The notes under the pieces were generated by a model that worked only from the letters and a program-made list of their open reading frames with translations, did no database searches and was not told the DNA's origin. A DNA stretch of 64,000 nt, taken from the NCBI RefSeq assembly GCF_000482805.1, contig NZ_KI519502.1, positions 82,413-146,412 on the forward strand. The letters are read 5' to 3'. The first letter of the stretch is position 1, and each line of letters starts with the position of its first letter. Below are positions 1 through 14,066 of the stretch, in pieces. Source of the stretch: Deinococcus murrayi DSM 11303 (GTDB lineage Bacteria > Deinococcota > Deinococci > Deinococcales > Deinococcaceae). The translations under genes and the position numbers were made by a program.

Positions 1-62
1 GCGCTGTCCAGTTTTGGACCCGTGCTCGGTGGGGGTGTTCCGAAAAACAGCGATGGGGAGGC

Positions 63-132
<70 letters not shown>

Positions 133-155
133 GGAGGTGTCCGGGCGGAGGGCGT

Positions 156-161
156 TAGCCT
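156..161 (+). promoter_or_regulatory. -10 box TAGCCT of a leaderless promoter
   Basis: TAGCCT ends 6 bases before the ATG at 168, so transcription would start at or next to the start codon. It fits the TANNNT pattern that recurs in front of about twenty genes here. No clear -35 box is seen at the usual distance. Confidence 0.55.
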
Positions 162-167
162 GTGGCC

Positions 168-1187
<1,020 letters not shown>

Positions 1188-1215
1188 GGACCCCTCACCC
1201 CCTGGCTTCGCCAGG

Positions 1216-1244
1216 CCCCTCTCCCCAGGAGAGAGGGGTTTTTT
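1216..1244 (+). terminator. rho-independent terminator after the aldo/keto reductase
   Basis: An 8-bp perfect stem, CCCCTCTC/GAGAGGGG, with a 7-base loop is followed by six T. It lies between convergent genes. The T run serves the plus-strand gene; the hairpin may also slow transcripts from rarA. The CTCTCCC-type palindrome recurs at 34652. Confidence 0.85.
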
Positions 1245-1248
1245 GCGT

Positions 1249-2544
<1,296 letters not shown>

Positions 2545-2600
2545 GCGCCGAGGATAGCGGGGGGGGGGAGGGGGGAAGCCGCCTGCCCTATCCTGCCCCC

Positions 2601-3785
2601 ATGCCCGCCCCCGACCCCGCCGAACGCTATATCCGCCTCGCCCACGCCATCGACGCGCACGCGCCAGGTTTCATCGACGGCTACGGCGGCCCCGCCGAGT
2701 GGGCCGACCGCACCTGGCGCGACCCCGCCGAGCTGCACGCAGAAGCGCTGGCCCTGCAAGGCGAGGTGGGGGGGGTGGAGGACGCCGCCCGGCGCGACTT
2801 CCTGACCGTGCAGGTGCGGGCGATGGTCACGCTGACCCGGCTGCTGGGGGGCGAAACGCTGCCCTACGCCGAGGAGGTGCGCGGCCTCTACGACATCGAC
2901 CCCGTGCGGGCGGACGAATCGGAACTGGACGCCGCCCTGCGGAGCCTGGATGCGGCGCTGCCCGGCAGCGGCACCCTGGAGGAGAGGGAAGAAGCCCTGC
3001 GCTCGCGGGTGGCCCTGCCCGTGGGGGACATCCTGCGGGTGGCCGAGCCTCTCCTCGCGGCCCTGCGCGAGCGCACCCGCGAGCGCTTCGGGCTGCCGCA
3101 GGGCGAGGGCTTCTCGGTCGGGCTGGTGCAGGACAAGCCCTGGAGCGGCTACAACTGGCCGCTGGGCAACCTGCAAAGCCGTATCGACCTCAACACCGAC
3201 CTCCCCGTGCTTCTGCCCGCCCTGCCTGACCTCCTCGCCCACGAGGGCTACCCCGGCCACCACACCGAGCACGCGACCAAGGAAGCGCGGCTGGTGCGGG
3301 AGAAGGGTTGGCGAGAACACTCCATCCAGCTCATCAACGCGCCCGAATGCGTGGTGTCCGAGGGCATCGCGGTGAACGCGCTGCGGGCGCTGATGGACCG
3401 GGAGGAGGTCGAAGCCTGGCTGACGGGAGAACTGGCCCCCCTCGCGGGCCTCGACCCCGACGACGTGCGGGCTTTTCTCGCGGCAGGCCGCGCCCGCGAG
3501 GGGCTGAAGGGCGTCAGCGGCACGGCGGCGCTGATGCTGCACGCGGACGGACGCCCGCAGGCCGAGGTCCTCGACTTCATCCGCCACTACGCCCCCGCGA
3601 GCGAGGCCCGCGCCCGCCAGACCCTGCGCTTCATCTCGCAGCCCCAGTTCCGGGCTTACATCTTCACCTACGGGGTGGGCGGCGACCTGGTGCGGGGATG
3701 GATGGAACGGGAAGGCGCGGACGGCTTCGCTCGCCTCTTGCGCGAGCCGCTCACGCCGGGGCACCTGCGGGGGGAGGTGGCCTGA
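2601..3785 (+). CDS. DUF885-type putative zinc metallopeptidase
   Basis: This 394-residue protein has no signal peptide, so it is probably cytosolic. It carries HEGYPGHH at about 214-221, the variant zinc motif of the DUF885 family, with further His and Glu residues just after it (HTEH, then a Glu in the following helix). Family members are longer, often 550 residues or more, so this is a compact version. A peptidase activity is inferred from the family; the substrate is unknown. TATCCT at 2589-2594 stands 6 bases before the ATG, giving a leaderless start. The next gene begins one base after its stop codon, so the two are co-transcribed. Confidence 0.75.
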   Translation: MPAPDPAERYIRLAHAIDAHAPGFIDGYGGPAEWADRTWRDPAELHAEALALQGEVGGVEDAARRDFLTVQVRAMVTLTRLLGGETLPYAEEVRGLYDIDPVRADESELDAALRSLDAALPGSGTLEEREEALRSRVALPVGDILRVAEPLLAALRERTRERFGLPQGEGFSVGLVQDKPWSGYNWPLGNLQSRIDLNTDLPVLLPALPDLLAHEGYPGHHTEHATKEARLVREKGWREHSIQLINAPECVVSEGIAVNALRALMDREEVEAWLTGELAPLAGLDPDDVRAFLAAGRAREGLKGVSGTAALMLHADGRPQAEVLDFIRHYAPASEARARQTLRFISQPQFRAYIFTYGVGGDLVRGWMEREGADGFARLLREPLTPGHLRGEVA

Positions 3786-3786
3786 G

Positions 3787-4053
3787 ATGGACTTCGCCGA
3801 CCTCGTCGCCCGCGAGGGGTTTCCCGCCGGAACCCAGGTGACCGTTCTGGCCGAACCGGGCGGACGCGTTTTGCGGGCCACGCAACCCGGTCGCGGCTTC
3901 GAGCTGCTGCTGACCGACGAGGCCGTGCAGATGTACGGCGAGGGACCGACCCTGGCGCTGGTGCTGGGCAGGCTGCGCGAGGTGGCGGAAGCCGGATTGC
4001 CCCCGCTGGAGCCGGGGCAGAGCTGCGTGCGGCAGACCTTTGTGGGGGATTGA
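3787..4053 (+). CDS. conserved small hypothetical protein
   Basis: An 88-residue soluble protein that I do not recognise. Its ATG follows the stop of the DUF885 gene by one base, which implies translational coupling and a shared function. It has no signal peptide, membrane segment or clear metal-binding motif; the central stretch reads like a short beta sheet followed by one helix. It ends 13 bases before the end of the convergent oxidoreductase gene. The coding status is supported by codon-position GC bias and tight packing. Confidence 0.7.
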   Translation: MDFADLVAREGFPAGTQVTVLAEPGGRVLRATQPGRGFELLLTDEAVQMYGEGPTLALVLGRLREVAEAGLPPLEPGQSCVRQTFVGD

Positions 4054-4066
4054 AAGCGAGAAAGGT

Positions 4067-5500
4067 TTAGCTGGGCGTCCGTCCGAACACGTCCCCCAAC
4101 GCCGCCTGCGCCGCCCAATACCCGCTCATCCCGTGGATGCCGCCGCCGGGCGGGGTCGCGCTGGAGCAGAGGTACACGCCGGGCACGGGGGTGCGGTAGG
4201 GGGTGGGGGTGGGCACCGGGCGGGCGAGGAGGCCCCAGAGGTCGCCCCGGCCCCCGTTCACGTCCCCACCCCGAAAGACCGGGCTGAGGGCTTCGAGCGC
4301 CCGCGCATTCGTCACCCGCCGCCCCAGCACGAGGTCGCGGAAGCCGGGGGCCGCCCGCTCAAGCTGCGCCTCGATGACATCGGCGTAGGTGTCCGGCGTG
4401 CCCGGCGGCACGTGCGCGTAGGCCCAGAAGGTGTGGCCCCCGGCGGGTGCCCGCGTGGGGTCAAAGAGGGTGTGCTGGGCGGCCAGCACGTAGGGGCGCT
4501 CTGGGGCCACCCCCCGCGCCACCGCTGCTTCCGCCCGCGCCACCGCCTCCAGCCCGCCGCCGAGGTGCACGGTGCCCGCCCGCCCCAGGGCCGGGTCACG
4601 CCAGGGGACGGGGCTGCTCAGGGCATAGTCCAGCTTGAGCAGGCCGGGGCCGTAGCGGTAGCGCGTCAGCCAGGCCCGGTAACCCGGCGTCACCCGGCCC
4701 TCCAGCAGCCGCAGGAGCACGGCGGGGCTGGAATCCACCAGCACGGCGCGGGCGGGGGGGAGGTCGCGCCACGAACGCACCTCTACGCCCGTCTCGACCT
4801 CGCCCCCCAGGAAGCGCAGGTAGCCGACGAGGGCGTTCGTCAGGGCCTGCGCCCCCCCGCGCGGAAAGGGCCAGCTCACCCCATGGGCGAGTGTGCCCAG
4901 CACCAGCGCCGCCGCCCCCGTGCCCGGCGCGCCGAGCGGCAGGTTGGCGTGCGCGGCCAGCCCCGCCCAGGCCGCCCGCGCTTCCGGCGTTCGCAGCAGG
5001 GCCGCCGCCCACGTCGCCGGGGGCAGCCCCCGCAGCCCGAACCGGGCGAGCAGGAGGGGATGCCGGGGCGGGCGGGGAAGGGGCCGCAACACGTCGCCGA
5101 GCAGGGCCTCTAGCCCCCCCACCAGCGGCCCGAAGAGTGCCCGCCACGCCGCCCCGTCCCGCCCGAAGCTCCGCGCCGTGGCCTCCAGGTCGCGCTCCAC
5201 GACCACGCCCGTGCCGTCTTCCAGCACCTGGGCGTAGGGGGCGTCCGGCTGCGCCCACCGGAGGCCGAAGGCGTGCAGCGGCCACTCCCGAAAGGCGGGC
5301 GAGGCAAAACCGAGCGGGTGAATCGCGCTGCCCACATCGTGGAGGAAGCCGGGCAGGGTCAGCTCCGCGCTGCTCAGGCCCCCGCCGGGCGCGGGGCGGC
5401 GCTCCAGCACCCGTACCCGCAGCCCGGCGCGGGCGAGGGTGATGGCGGCGCTCAGGCCATTGGGACCAGCGCCGACGACGACGGCATCGAGGGGGGGCAC
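4067..5500 (-). CDS. FAD-dependent oxidoreductase of the phytoene-desaturase (CrtI) type
   Basis: A 477-residue flavoprotein. The N-terminus has the dinucleotide-binding fold [13 protein letters not shown] (7-19) followed by [10 protein letters not shown], and the C-terminus has the second FAD contact [11 protein letters not shown]. This is the CrtI/retinol-saturase-like architecture. Deinococcus makes carotenoids, but no other carotenoid gene is nearby, so a role in deinoxanthin synthesis is only a possibility. The start is GTG at 5500; no ATG occurs before the FAD motif. The neighbouring plus-strand gene begins 63 bases away, so both promoters share this short gap. Confidence 0.8.
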   Translation of the reverse strand: MPPLDAVVVGAGPNGLSAAITLARAGLRVRVLERRPAPGGGLSSAELTLPGFLHDVGSAIHPLGFASPAFREWPLHAFGLRWAQPDAPYAQVLEDGTGVVVERDLEATARSFGRDGAAWRALFGPLVGGLEALLGDVLRPLPRPPRHPLLLARFGLRGLPPATWAAALLRTPEARAAWAGLAAHANLPLGAPGTGAAALVLGTLAHGVSWPFPRGGAQALTNALVGYLRFLGGEVETGVEVRSWRDLPPARAVLVDSSPAVLLRLLEGRVTPGYRAWLTRYRYGPGLLKLDYALSSPVPWRDPALGRAGTVHLGGGLEAVARAEAAVARGVAPERPYVLAAQHTLFDPTRAPAGGHTFWAYAHVPPGTPDTYADVIEAQLERAAPGFRDLVLGRRVTNARALEALSPVFRGGDVNGGRGDLWGLLARPVPTPTPYRTPVPGVYLCSSATPPGGGIHGMSGYWAAQAALGDVFGRTPS

Positions 5501-5562
5501 CCGGTTACTGTGACACGGGCGGACGGCCTGGATGCCCGGTCCCCCTGCGCTACCCTGCCGCC

Positions 5563-6921
5563 ATGTCCCTCCCCGACGTGCTGCGCCGCGCCCTCGTCAC
5601 CGACCCGCCGGAGGTGAGCGCCCCCGACCTGCCCGCGCTGACAGCGGCGGGGCTGGCGGGCGAGGTGCGCTCGCGGCTGCCGGAGGACCACCCCCTGCGC
5701 GGGGCACTGCGGGGCGGGCACCTCGCGCTGGGGGCGCGGCACGCGGCGATTCGCGCCGAGCTGCGGCCCCTGCTCGCGGCCTGGGCGCGGGAGGGCCTGG
5801 GAGCGGTGCTTTTCAAGGGCTTCGCGCTCGCGGAGTTCGTATACGACACCCCCGGCGAGCGCTTCTACGGGGATGTGGACGTGCTGCTGCCCGAAGACCC
5901 GGCGGTGCTGACCCGCGCCGTCCACGTCGCCCTCGCGCTGGGCTGGCGCAGCGACGGCTTTCACGCGCTGCCGGAGCGCTGGACCCATGAGGCCGCGCAC
6001 CTCTACAGCCCCAGCGGGGCGGTGCGGCTGGACGTGCACCGCCGGGTCGTGGCGGGGGACCCGGCGCTCACTCGTCCCCTGACCCGTGCGGTCTGGGCGG
6101 CGAGCCGTCCCCACGACTGGGCGGGGATTCCTGTGCGGCAGCTCGCCCCGGCGGACGCGCTCATCGTGGGCCTCGCCCTCCACCGCCTGTGGGGGGACCT
6201 GGGCCGCCTCAAACCCGCCGACTATGCGGACGCGCGGCGGCTGCTGGCCCTGTTCGGGGGGGACGTGGCCGCGCTGGACGCCCGCGCCCGCGAGCTGGGG
6301 GTCGCCGCGACCTGGGCGGCGTTCCGGGAGGGCTGCTGGCCGCCGGAGGGTCGCCTGCGGCTGGGGGAGGCCCCCGCCGGGCTGCGGGCCGCCCTGCGCC
6401 GGGACGGGCTGCGGCCCCGGCGGGCGCTGTGGCAGGCCCGGCTGACCCTGCTGCGCCGCCGCGCCCGCTGGCTGCCCCGGCTGCTGCCGGACGCGCTCGC
6501 GGCCCTGCTCGCGGTCCGCGCCGGGGGCGACCCGCGCCGCCCGCTCGCCCGCTGGACGCCCGCCGCCCCCGCCCCGGTCCGCCTGCCGCTGGGCACCCTG
6601 GAGGACGTGGTCGGGGCCGCCGCCTGGCTGACCCGGCTGCTCTACCCCCGGTCGTGGCGGGGGGCGTGCGTGCCCCGCGCGTACGCGACCTACCGGGCGC
6701 TGCGGCGGCGGGGGCACCCGGTGGTCTTCATCAGCGGGGTGGCCCGCGGGGGGGGCGGGGTGCACGGTCACGCCTGGGTCGAGGATGACCGGGGGGGGTT
6801 TGACGCTTTCGGCGAGCCGCTTAACCGCCTGCGCTTTCAGGAGGTGTTTCGCTTTCCAGCAGGTCCGGAGCCATGGGCGTCAGCACCTCCTGCGCCCGCT
6901 CCAGCACGTCCTCCCGCGTGA
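5563..6921 (+). CDS. nucleotidyltransferase fused to a lasso-peptide B2-type cysteine protease
   Basis: A 452-residue two-domain protein. Residues 1-300 resemble the uncharacterised nucleotidyltransferase family found in RiPP clusters, with LFKGFALAE (83-91) and a metal-binding YGDVDVLLP (Asp104, Asp106). Residues 340-420 match the transglutaminase-like B2 leader peptidase of lasso-peptide synthesis: Cys369 in RGACVPRAY, His403 in HGHAWVE and a following Asp414 could form the triad. B2 proteins are usually free-standing and about 150 residues long, so the fusion is unusual. TACCCT at 5551-5556, 6 bases before the ATG, suggests a leaderless mRNA. The last 101 bases overlap the kinase gene tail to tail. 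No precursor peptide gene is seen. Confidence 0.75.
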   Translation: MSLPDVLRRALVTDPPEVSAPDLPALTAAGLAGEVRSRLPEDHPLRGALRGGHLALGARHAAIRAELRPLLAAWAREGLGAVLFKGFALAEFVYDTPGERFYGDVDVLLPEDPAVLTRAVHVALALGWRSDGFHALPERWTHEAAHLYSPSGAVRLDVHRRVVAGDPALTRPLTRAVWAASRPHDWAGIPVRQLAPADALIVGLALHRLWGDLGRLKPADYADARRLLALFGGDVAALDARARELGVAATWAAFREGCWPPEGRLRLGEAPAGLRAALRRDGLRPRRALWQARLTLLRRRARWLPRLLPDALAALLAVRAGGDPRRPLARWTPAAPAPVRLPLGTLEDVVGAAAWLTRLLYPRSWRGACVPRAYATYRALRRRGHPVVFISGVARGGGGVHGHAWVEDDRGGFDAFGEPLNRLRFQEVFRFPAGPEPWASAPPAPAPARPPA

Positions 6922-7753
6922 CCCCCCGCACGGGCAGGCGGGGCAGCAGCGCCGCAACCCCCGCCCCTCCCCGCGCCCGCCCCAGGGCGCTGAGGGGCAC
7001 TCCGGTCGCCTCCCACAGCGCCCGCACCCGCTCTGGGCCGCTCGGCGGGTCGGGGAGGCCGAAGACCAGCAGCCCCGTGAGGGTCACCTCCCGCCCCGGC
7101 TGGGGCAGGGGCAGCCGCAGCTTGCCGTGCGCGTCGTGGCCCTCGGCGCGGGCGAGCCACCCCGGAGCAAAGCGCCGCACCCCCGCCTCATGAGCGCGCA
7201 GCCAGCGGTCGGCCCCCACCGCCCGCCCCGCCTGCGGCCAGATCCAGACCTGGTCCTCGGCGACCACCGCGCCCCCCGCCGCCGCCCAGCGCAGGGCCGC
7301 CGTGCTCTTGCCCGTGCCGCTCGGCCCGCTGAGCGCGACGCCCCGCCCCCCGTCCCCGTCTCCCAGCAGCGCCGCATGCAGCGCCAGCCACCCGCCCGCC
7401 CGGTGCGCCTCCGCGAGGGCGAGCGTCCAGGCGGCCTCGCTGGCCGCGCCGCCGTCCCCCCGCACCGTGATGGCCGCGCCCCCCTCCCACACCCGCAGGT
7501 AGAGGTGCTCCCCCAGCCAGACCTCGTTGCCCCGGACGCTCACGGCGAGGCCAACCGGCCCGGCGGGGGAGTCCGGGGCACCCCCAGGCGGCGCGGGAAG
7601 CGTGCCCCCGCGCAAGGTGAGGCGGCGGCGCACCGGGCCGGGGGCCGTCACCTCCCAGCGTTCGCGCAGCGCCGCCACGACCGCCGGGGCCAGGCCCTCC
7701 GCGACGACCGCCGCGTCGAGGCTGACCCAGGTCTCCGGGTCCCCGGCGCTCAT
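6821..7753 (-). CDS. HPr-kinase-like ATPase of a RiPP-type cluster
   Basis: A 310-residue protein with a P-loop GPSGTGKS (143-150) preceded by LALHAALL (His126) and followed by AEDQVW (Asp167). This matches the C-terminal catalytic half of HPr kinase/phosphorylase, but without the HPr-kinase N-terminal domain. Stand-alone homologues in lasso-peptide clusters phosphorylate the precursor peptide. ATG 7753 overlaps the stop of the PqqD-like gene as ATGA, so the two are translationally coupled. That ATG replaces a longer reading frame starting at 8011, whose extra residues are an antisense-like, Arg-rich shadow of the upstream gene. Confidence 0.75.
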   Translation of the reverse strand: MSAGDPETWVSLDAAVVAEGLAPAVVAALRERWEVTAPGPVRRRLTLRGGTLPAPPGGAPDSPAGPVGLAVSVRGNEVWLGEHLYLRVWEGGAAITVRGDGGAASEAAWTLALAEAHRAGGWLALHAALLGDGDGGRGVALSGPSGTGKSTAALRWAAAGGAVVAEDQVWIWPQAGRAVGADRWLRAHEAGVRRFAPGWLARAEGHDAHGKLRLPLPQPGREVTLTGLLVFGLPDPPSGPERVRALWEATGVPLSALGRARGGAGVAALLPRLPVRGVTREDVLERAQEVLTPMAPDLLESETPPESAGG

Positions 7754-8025
7754 CCCGTTCGGCAGTTCCGGACGAGGCCGCGGGCCTCCAGCTCTGCGAG
7801 CAGCGTGCGGAGGTCTTCCCTGGCGCGGGCCTCGTCCACGTCGTAAGCGGCGGTGACGGCCCCGGTGAGGTGAGCCAGGTCGCCCGGCAGCGCCCGCCAC
7901 GCGGCACTTCCCGCGCCCGTCACGCTGTACATCTCGCCCCGCCGGGGGTCGAGCAAGACGAGTTCGTCGCTCAGGTCGGTGACGAGCACGTCGGGGTGCG
8001 CTTCCCAGCAATCCTTGAGGGTCAT
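7750..8025 (-). CDS. PqqD-like RiPP recognition element protein
   Basis: A 91-residue PqqD-family protein. The first 45 residues carry the winged-helix-like recognition element (three-stranded sheet, VLLDPRRGEMYSVTGAGSAAW), and the rest is helical (TLLAELEARGLV), as in lasso-peptide B1 proteins, which hold the leader peptide for the B2 protease. On the coding strand TAGCCT (plus-strand 8033-8038) precedes the ATG by 7 bases, giving a leaderless start. It is the first gene of a two-gene unit with the kinase. The partner B2 domain is encoded convergently just beyond. Confidence 0.8.
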   Translation of the reverse strand: MTLKDCWEAHPDVLVTDLSDELVLLDPRRGEMYSVTGAGSAAWRALPGDLAHLTGAVTAAYDVDEARAREDLRTLLAELEARGLVRNCRTG

Positions 8026-8127
8026 CTCGCTCAGGCTAGCGCGGGCAAGCGGGGGCACCCACGCGGGGGAACGGCTGTTTAAAATCTGACAGAAACCCCC
8101 TATCTTTCTCTCACCTTAGCAAAAACA

Positions 8128-8197
<70 letters not shown>

Positions 8198-8215
8198 ACG
8201 GGGGGCGCAGGAGGG

Positions 8216-9496
8216 CTAGCTGTTGTCCACGACCACCGTAAAGCTGCGCGTCGCCTTGCCCCCGGCGGGCACATCCACCCGCAGTTCGGCGCGGGCTTGG
8301 TTTTGGCGGGCGGGGGCCGAGTCAATCACGATGCGGCGGCCCCCCACCACCTCGGTGACCTCGGCGCGAACGGGGCGGTCCTTGCTGCTCTCGAAGGTGT
8401 AGGTGACTCGGTAGGTGGTCTTGACTGGGTTGCCCTGGGCATTGCGCTCGCTGCTCACGGTCTGCACGGCCCGCATGTAGCGCACATCGGGGTCATTGCC
8501 CAGGCTGAACTCGATTTGGGCACCCGCCGCCGTTTCGGGGATGCTCGTCTGCCCCACCAGGCGGCCTTCCTCGCGCACGGTGACCAGGCCGCCGGGCAGC
8601 CGCTCGTCGGCCTTCAGGCGGTAGAAGCGGCTCAGGGTACCCGACGTATTCTGCGGGGTGAAGTAGGTGTTCAGGCCTGCGTAGCGCTCGAAGCCCGTCA
8701 GCTTGGGCGTCAGGAAGGGCAGGGTCACCACGCTGTTGGCGGGCAGGGTAAAGGGCGCAGAGAGGGCGTAGCGGTACAGGCCGCGCAGCTCACCCTGGGA
8801 GTTGATGGTGGGGGCGGCTGCCGTCGTCTCCACATCGGCGGCCTGGTTGCGGAGGGCCGCTCCGGGAAAGGGGACCGGTTGCCCACGCACCTCCACATCC
8901 CCCGCATACAGCTCGGCCGTCTTCACATCGTAGGCGAGGTCGGTGCCGTTGCGGATGTCGGCCAGCGCCGAGAGTTGAGCGCCCTGGCTGCTCGCCCGCA
9001 GCGTGTAGCGCGGTGCCCAGGTCACCCCCCGCGTCAGGTAGGCCAGCGTGCCTGCGCCCGCCCCCGGCAGCGTAAAGGTCAGCGTCTGCGTGGGCGAGAG
9101 GGGGTTGACCGGCGGTGCCACGTCGAAGCTGAGGTCCTCGTAGCGGGCGGTCAGGTAGCGCCCCTGCGCGTCGCGCACCAGCAGGTCGCGCGCCCGGATC
9201 AGGGTGACGGGCTGGGTGGCCTCACCTGGCCGTTTGAGAAAGACGGTCTTGCCCTCCAGCGAGGCCAGCCAGTTGGGTTCCTGCCGCTGCACCGCCGAGG
9301 TGAAGGGCAGGCCGTCGAGGTCAAGGGTGCCCGGAATCAGGCCTGCCCAGGCCGCTTCGGGCAGCGTGACCGTCAGCGTGCCTCCCGTCGCCCGCACCGG
9401 CTCGCGCACCTCCGCGAAGCTGGGGTAGATGCGGAGGTCCGCCGCCGAAGCTGTGCCCAAGGCTGCCACGAGTGCCGCTGTCAGAAGCTGTTTCAT
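8216..9496 (-). CDS. secreted DUF4139 domain protein
   Basis: A 426-residue exported protein with a signal peptide (Lys-Gln, hydrophobic core, cleavage near ALGTASA, about residue 18) and no lipobox. The body is almost all beta strand and matches the DUF4139 family ([18 protein letters not shown] near 300), whose function is unknown. I chose ATG 9496 because it starts the signal peptide; the upstream in-frame ATG would add a proline-rich tail read from a heptad repeat. No TANNNT box lies before it. It stands alone between the RiPP-type genes and the peptide transporter. Confidence 0.75.
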   Translation of the reverse strand: MKQLLTAALVAALGTASAADLRIYPSFAEVREPVRATGGTLTVTLPEAAWAGLIPGTLDLDGLPFTSAVQRQEPNWLASLEGKTVFLKRPGEATQPVTLIRARDLLVRDAQGRYLTARYEDLSFDVAPPVNPLSPTQTLTFTLPGAGAGTLAYLTRGVTWAPRYTLRASSQGAQLSALADIRNGTDLAYDVKTAELYAGDVEVRGQPVPFPGAALRNQAADVETTAAAPTINSQGELRGLYRYALSAPFTLPANSVVTLPFLTPKLTGFERYAGLNTYFTPQNTSGTLSRFYRLKADERLPGGLVTVREEGRLVGQTSIPETAAGAQIEFSLGNDPDVRYMRAVQTVSSERNAQGNPVKTTYRVTYTFESSKDRPVRAEVTEVVGGRRIVIDSAPARQNQARAELRVDVPAGGKATRSFTVVVDNS

Positions 9497-9535
9497 GAGA
9501 GCAGCTTGGCGGGTGGGGGCTGATGAAGGGTGAGA

Positions 9536-9625
9536 AAGCGGCCAGCCACCAGCCACCAGCCAAAAAAAGCCCCAGCAGGGGCTGAGGCTTCTAGGGCTGA
9601 AAGCTGACGCCTGAGAGCTGACCGC

Positions 9626-9627
<2 letters not shown>
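9536..9627. repeat. heptad inverted-repeat element A
   Basis: The left arm reads AAGCGG then 7-base words CCAGCCA, CCAGCCA. The right arm reads as words of the type NNGCTGA and closes with CCGCTT, the complement of the left end. The centre holds the terminator at 9562-9583. It fills the gap after the transporter ATPase gene. Six relatives occur in the window. Confidence 0.7.
9562..9583 (-). terminator. terminator of the peptide transporter operon
   Basis: AGCCCC-AGCA-GGGGCT forms a 6-bp stem with a 4-base loop; read on the minus strand it is followed by seven T. It lies 40 bases after the last gene of the operon. Confidence 0.85.
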
Positions 9628-11724
<2,097 letters not shown>

Positions 11725-11786
11725 TTTTCCTCCATCTCCTGCGCTGCGTTGCGGAACACGCCCCTTATCATACAGGTATCCCCGCC

Positions 11787-11824
11787 AAAAGTTCGCGCCG
11801 TCCCAGCCTCACGGGGGACGGCGC
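11787..11824 (-). terminator. intra-operon hairpin between permease and ATPase genes
   Basis: A perfect 10-bp stem, GCGCCGTCCC/GGGACGGCGC (11795-11804 and 11815-11824), with a 10-base loop is followed on the minus strand by GAAC and four T. It is a partial terminator or an mRNA 3'-end stabiliser. A TATGAT sequence just after it (11767-11772) could restart transcription, but no good -35 is seen. Confidence 0.6.
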
Positions 11825-11853
11825 TGTCAGAAGTCTTACAGGGCCGGAAGAGC

Positions 11854-12990
11854 TTACGACCGCTTGCGCGGGTCAAAGGCGTCGCGCAGCCCGTCACCCA
11901 GAAGCTGGAAGGCCATCACCGTAAACACGATGAAAAAGCCCGGAATCAGCACCCAGGGCCGCTGGGTGATGCTGGAAAAGCCGCCCTCCTGCGCCTGGGC
12001 GAGCAGGCTGCCCCACGACACGTACGGCTCGACCGCCCCGATGCCCAGGAAGCTCAGGCCCGACTCGCCCAGAATGGCCCCCGGAATGCCCAGGCTCAGG
12101 CCCACAATGACGTACGTGGTCATGGTGGGCAGCATGTGGCGCACCATGATGCGGCCACTCCCTGCCCCCAGCGCGTGCGCCGCCGACACGAAGTCCTGCT
12201 CACGCACACTCAGCAGTTGCCCACGGGTCACGCGGGCGAGGCCACCCCAACTGATAAAGGCCAGGATGCCCAGAATCATGTACAGCGCAAAGATGGGGTT
12301 GATGTCCTGCGGGAACACCGAGCGCAGCAGAATCAGCAGGAACAGCCCCGGAATGGCAGCCAGCACCTCGACCAGACGCATGATGAGGGTATCCACGACG
12401 CCCCCAAAGAAGGCCGCCATCGCCCCCATCATCAGCCCGATAACCGTAGAAATCAGCACCGCCCCCACGCCGATGGTCAGCGAAATCTGCGAGGCGTACA
12501 TGATGCGGGTAAAGAGGTCACGCCCCAGCGCCTCGCCGCCCATCAGGTACACCTTGCACTCAGGGTTCTCTTGCCCAGTGCCGTACAGGTGGATGTTCCC
12601 CGGAATCAGCCCCAGAATTCGGTACTCATCGCCGCGCACCCCAAAGTAAATCGGGCAGCGGGTGGTGGTCGGGCGGTACTCGTTGACAAACGTCTCCAGG
12701 TTGAGCTGTTGGGTGTACTTGTACACAAAGGGCCGGGTGAAGGCCCCCGTTTCCGGGTCACGGAACTGAATCGGGGTGGGCGGATGGAAGCGGGTGATGT
12801 TGGTCGTCGAATAGGTCGACAGCCCGTCTGGGGCCAGGAACGGCGCAAAAATCGCCATCAGATACAGCAGGATGAGGAACGTCCCGCCGATTTGGGCGAG
12901 GCGGTTCTTGCGAAACTGGGTCCAGGCCACCGCGAGCTGAGACTGGCCGCGGGCACGGGGAGCCTTGGTCGTAGGAGAAGTCGTGGTCAT
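11854..12990 (-). CDS. peptide ABC transporter permease (DppC/OppC type)
   Basis: A 378-residue inner-membrane permease. TM1 is at about 36-55 and is followed by an unusually long periplasmic stretch of about 90 residues with two Cys (RCPIYFGV and PECKVYL) that could form a disulfide. Then come five TM segments. The ATPase-contact EAA loop is visible around HALGAGSGRIMVRHMLP. It starts 15 bases after the DppB-type gene ends. Confidence 0.9.
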   Translation of the reverse strand: MTTTSPTTKAPRARGQSQLAVAWTQFRKNRLAQIGGTFLILLYLMAIFAPFLAPDGLSTYSTTNITRFHPPTPIQFRDPETGAFTRPFVYKYTQQLNLETFVNEYRPTTTRCPIYFGVRGDEYRILGLIPGNIHLYGTGQENPECKVYLMGGEALGRDLFTRIMYASQISLTIGVGAVLISTVIGLMMGAMAAFFGGVVDTLIMRLVEVLAAIPGLFLLILLRSVFPQDINPIFALYMILGILAFISWGGLARVTRGQLLSVREQDFVSAAHALGAGSGRIMVRHMLPTMTTYVIVGLSLGIPGAILGESGLSFLGIGAVEPYVSWGSLLAQAQEGGFSSITQRPWVLIPGFFIVFTVMAFQLLGDGLRDAFDPRKRS

Positions 12991-13005
12991 GACAGAAAGG
13001 ACTCC

Positions 13006-13986
13006 TCAGGCCACCTTCACGCGTGGGTCAACCACGGCGAGGAGCAGGTCGCTGATGGCGTTGCCGATAATCAGCAAGACGGTGGTGATGACCGTAAAGC
13101 CCGCCACCAGGTACAGGTCCTGGGTGTTCAGGGCTGCCAGCAGCATGGGCGTCACGCCGGGGTAGGCGAACACCACCTCCATGAACCCAGCCCCGCTGAT
13201 GGCCGCCGGGAGCAGCCCGCCGATGCCCGCCACGATGGGCAGGATTCCATTGCGGAAGGTGTGCTTCCAAATCACACTGCGTTCGCTGACGCCCTTGGCG
13301 CGCGCGGTCCGCACATAGTCCGAACGCATCACCTCCAGCATCTGCCCCCGAATCACGCGGGTTAGGCCCGCCGCATCCGAAATCGCCAGCACGGTCGCCG
13401 GGATAATCAGGTGCTTGAGGATGTCGAGCACCTTCCCCAGTCCTGATAGCTCCTCGTAGTTGTTGCTCGTCATCCCGCCGATGGGCACGTCCAGCCCGGT
13501 CGCGTTGCGAATCTGCAAAATGAAGTAAATCACGATCAGCGCGAGGAAGAAGCTCGGAAAGCCCAGGAGAAAGTACAGCACCACGTTGATGGACTTGTCG
13601 CCCAGCGAGTTCTGCCGCACGGCCCCATACACCCCCACCGGAATGGCAATGGCATAAAAGAGCACGGTGCTCAGCAGCACCAGCCACAGCGAGTTCTTTA
13701 CGCGGGGCCAAATCACATCAAGCACAGGCTGCTGGTACTGAAAGGACAATCCGAAATCGCCCCGCAGCATGTTGCCCATCCAGCGGAAGTACTGTTCCCA
13801 GACGGGCCGGTCGAGACCGAAGTTGCGCGAGAGGATTTCGATTTGTTCGGGGCTGATGTTGGGGTTCAGTTTGGCGGGGGTCAGAAAATCGCCGGGGGCG
13901 AGCGAAATCACGAAAAAGATCAGCACGCTGGCGATGAGAAGCGTCGGAATGGACTGGACCAGCCGCCGCAGGAGAAATGGAATCAT
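13006..13986 (-). CDS. peptide ABC transporter permease (DppB/OppB type)
   Basis: A 326-residue inner-membrane permease with six predicted TM segments. It begins MIPFLLRRLVQSIPTLL, typical of DppB, and has the ATPase-contact loop TARAKGVSERSVIWKHTFRN. I chose ATG 13986 because AGGAG lies 8 bases before it; the longer frame from 14040 would start inside the spacer and spoil the N-terminal membrane segment. It lies 80 bases after the binding-protein gene. Confidence 0.92.
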   Translation of the reverse strand: MIPFLLRRLVQSIPTLLIASVLIFFVISLAPGDFLTPAKLNPNISPEQIEILSRNFGLDRPVWEQYFRWMGNMLRGDFGLSFQYQQPVLDVIWPRVKNSLWLVLLSTVLFYAIAIPVGVYGAVRQNSLGDKSINVVLYFLLGFPSFFLALIVIYFILQIRNATGLDVPIGGMTSNNYEELSGLGKVLDILKHLIIPATVLAISDAAGLTRVIRGQMLEVMRSDYVRTARAKGVSERSVIWKHTFRNGILPIVAGIGGLLPAAISGAGFMEVVFAYPGVTPMLLAALNTQDLYLVAGFTVITTVLLIIGNAISDLLLAVVDPRVKVA

Positions 13987-14066
13987 GAAGCGCTCCTGAG
14001 AGTTCACGCGAGTGGGGGGCAGCCCGCACCTGCGAGCCACCCCTCCGGAAACGTGCGGGCGGAAGG

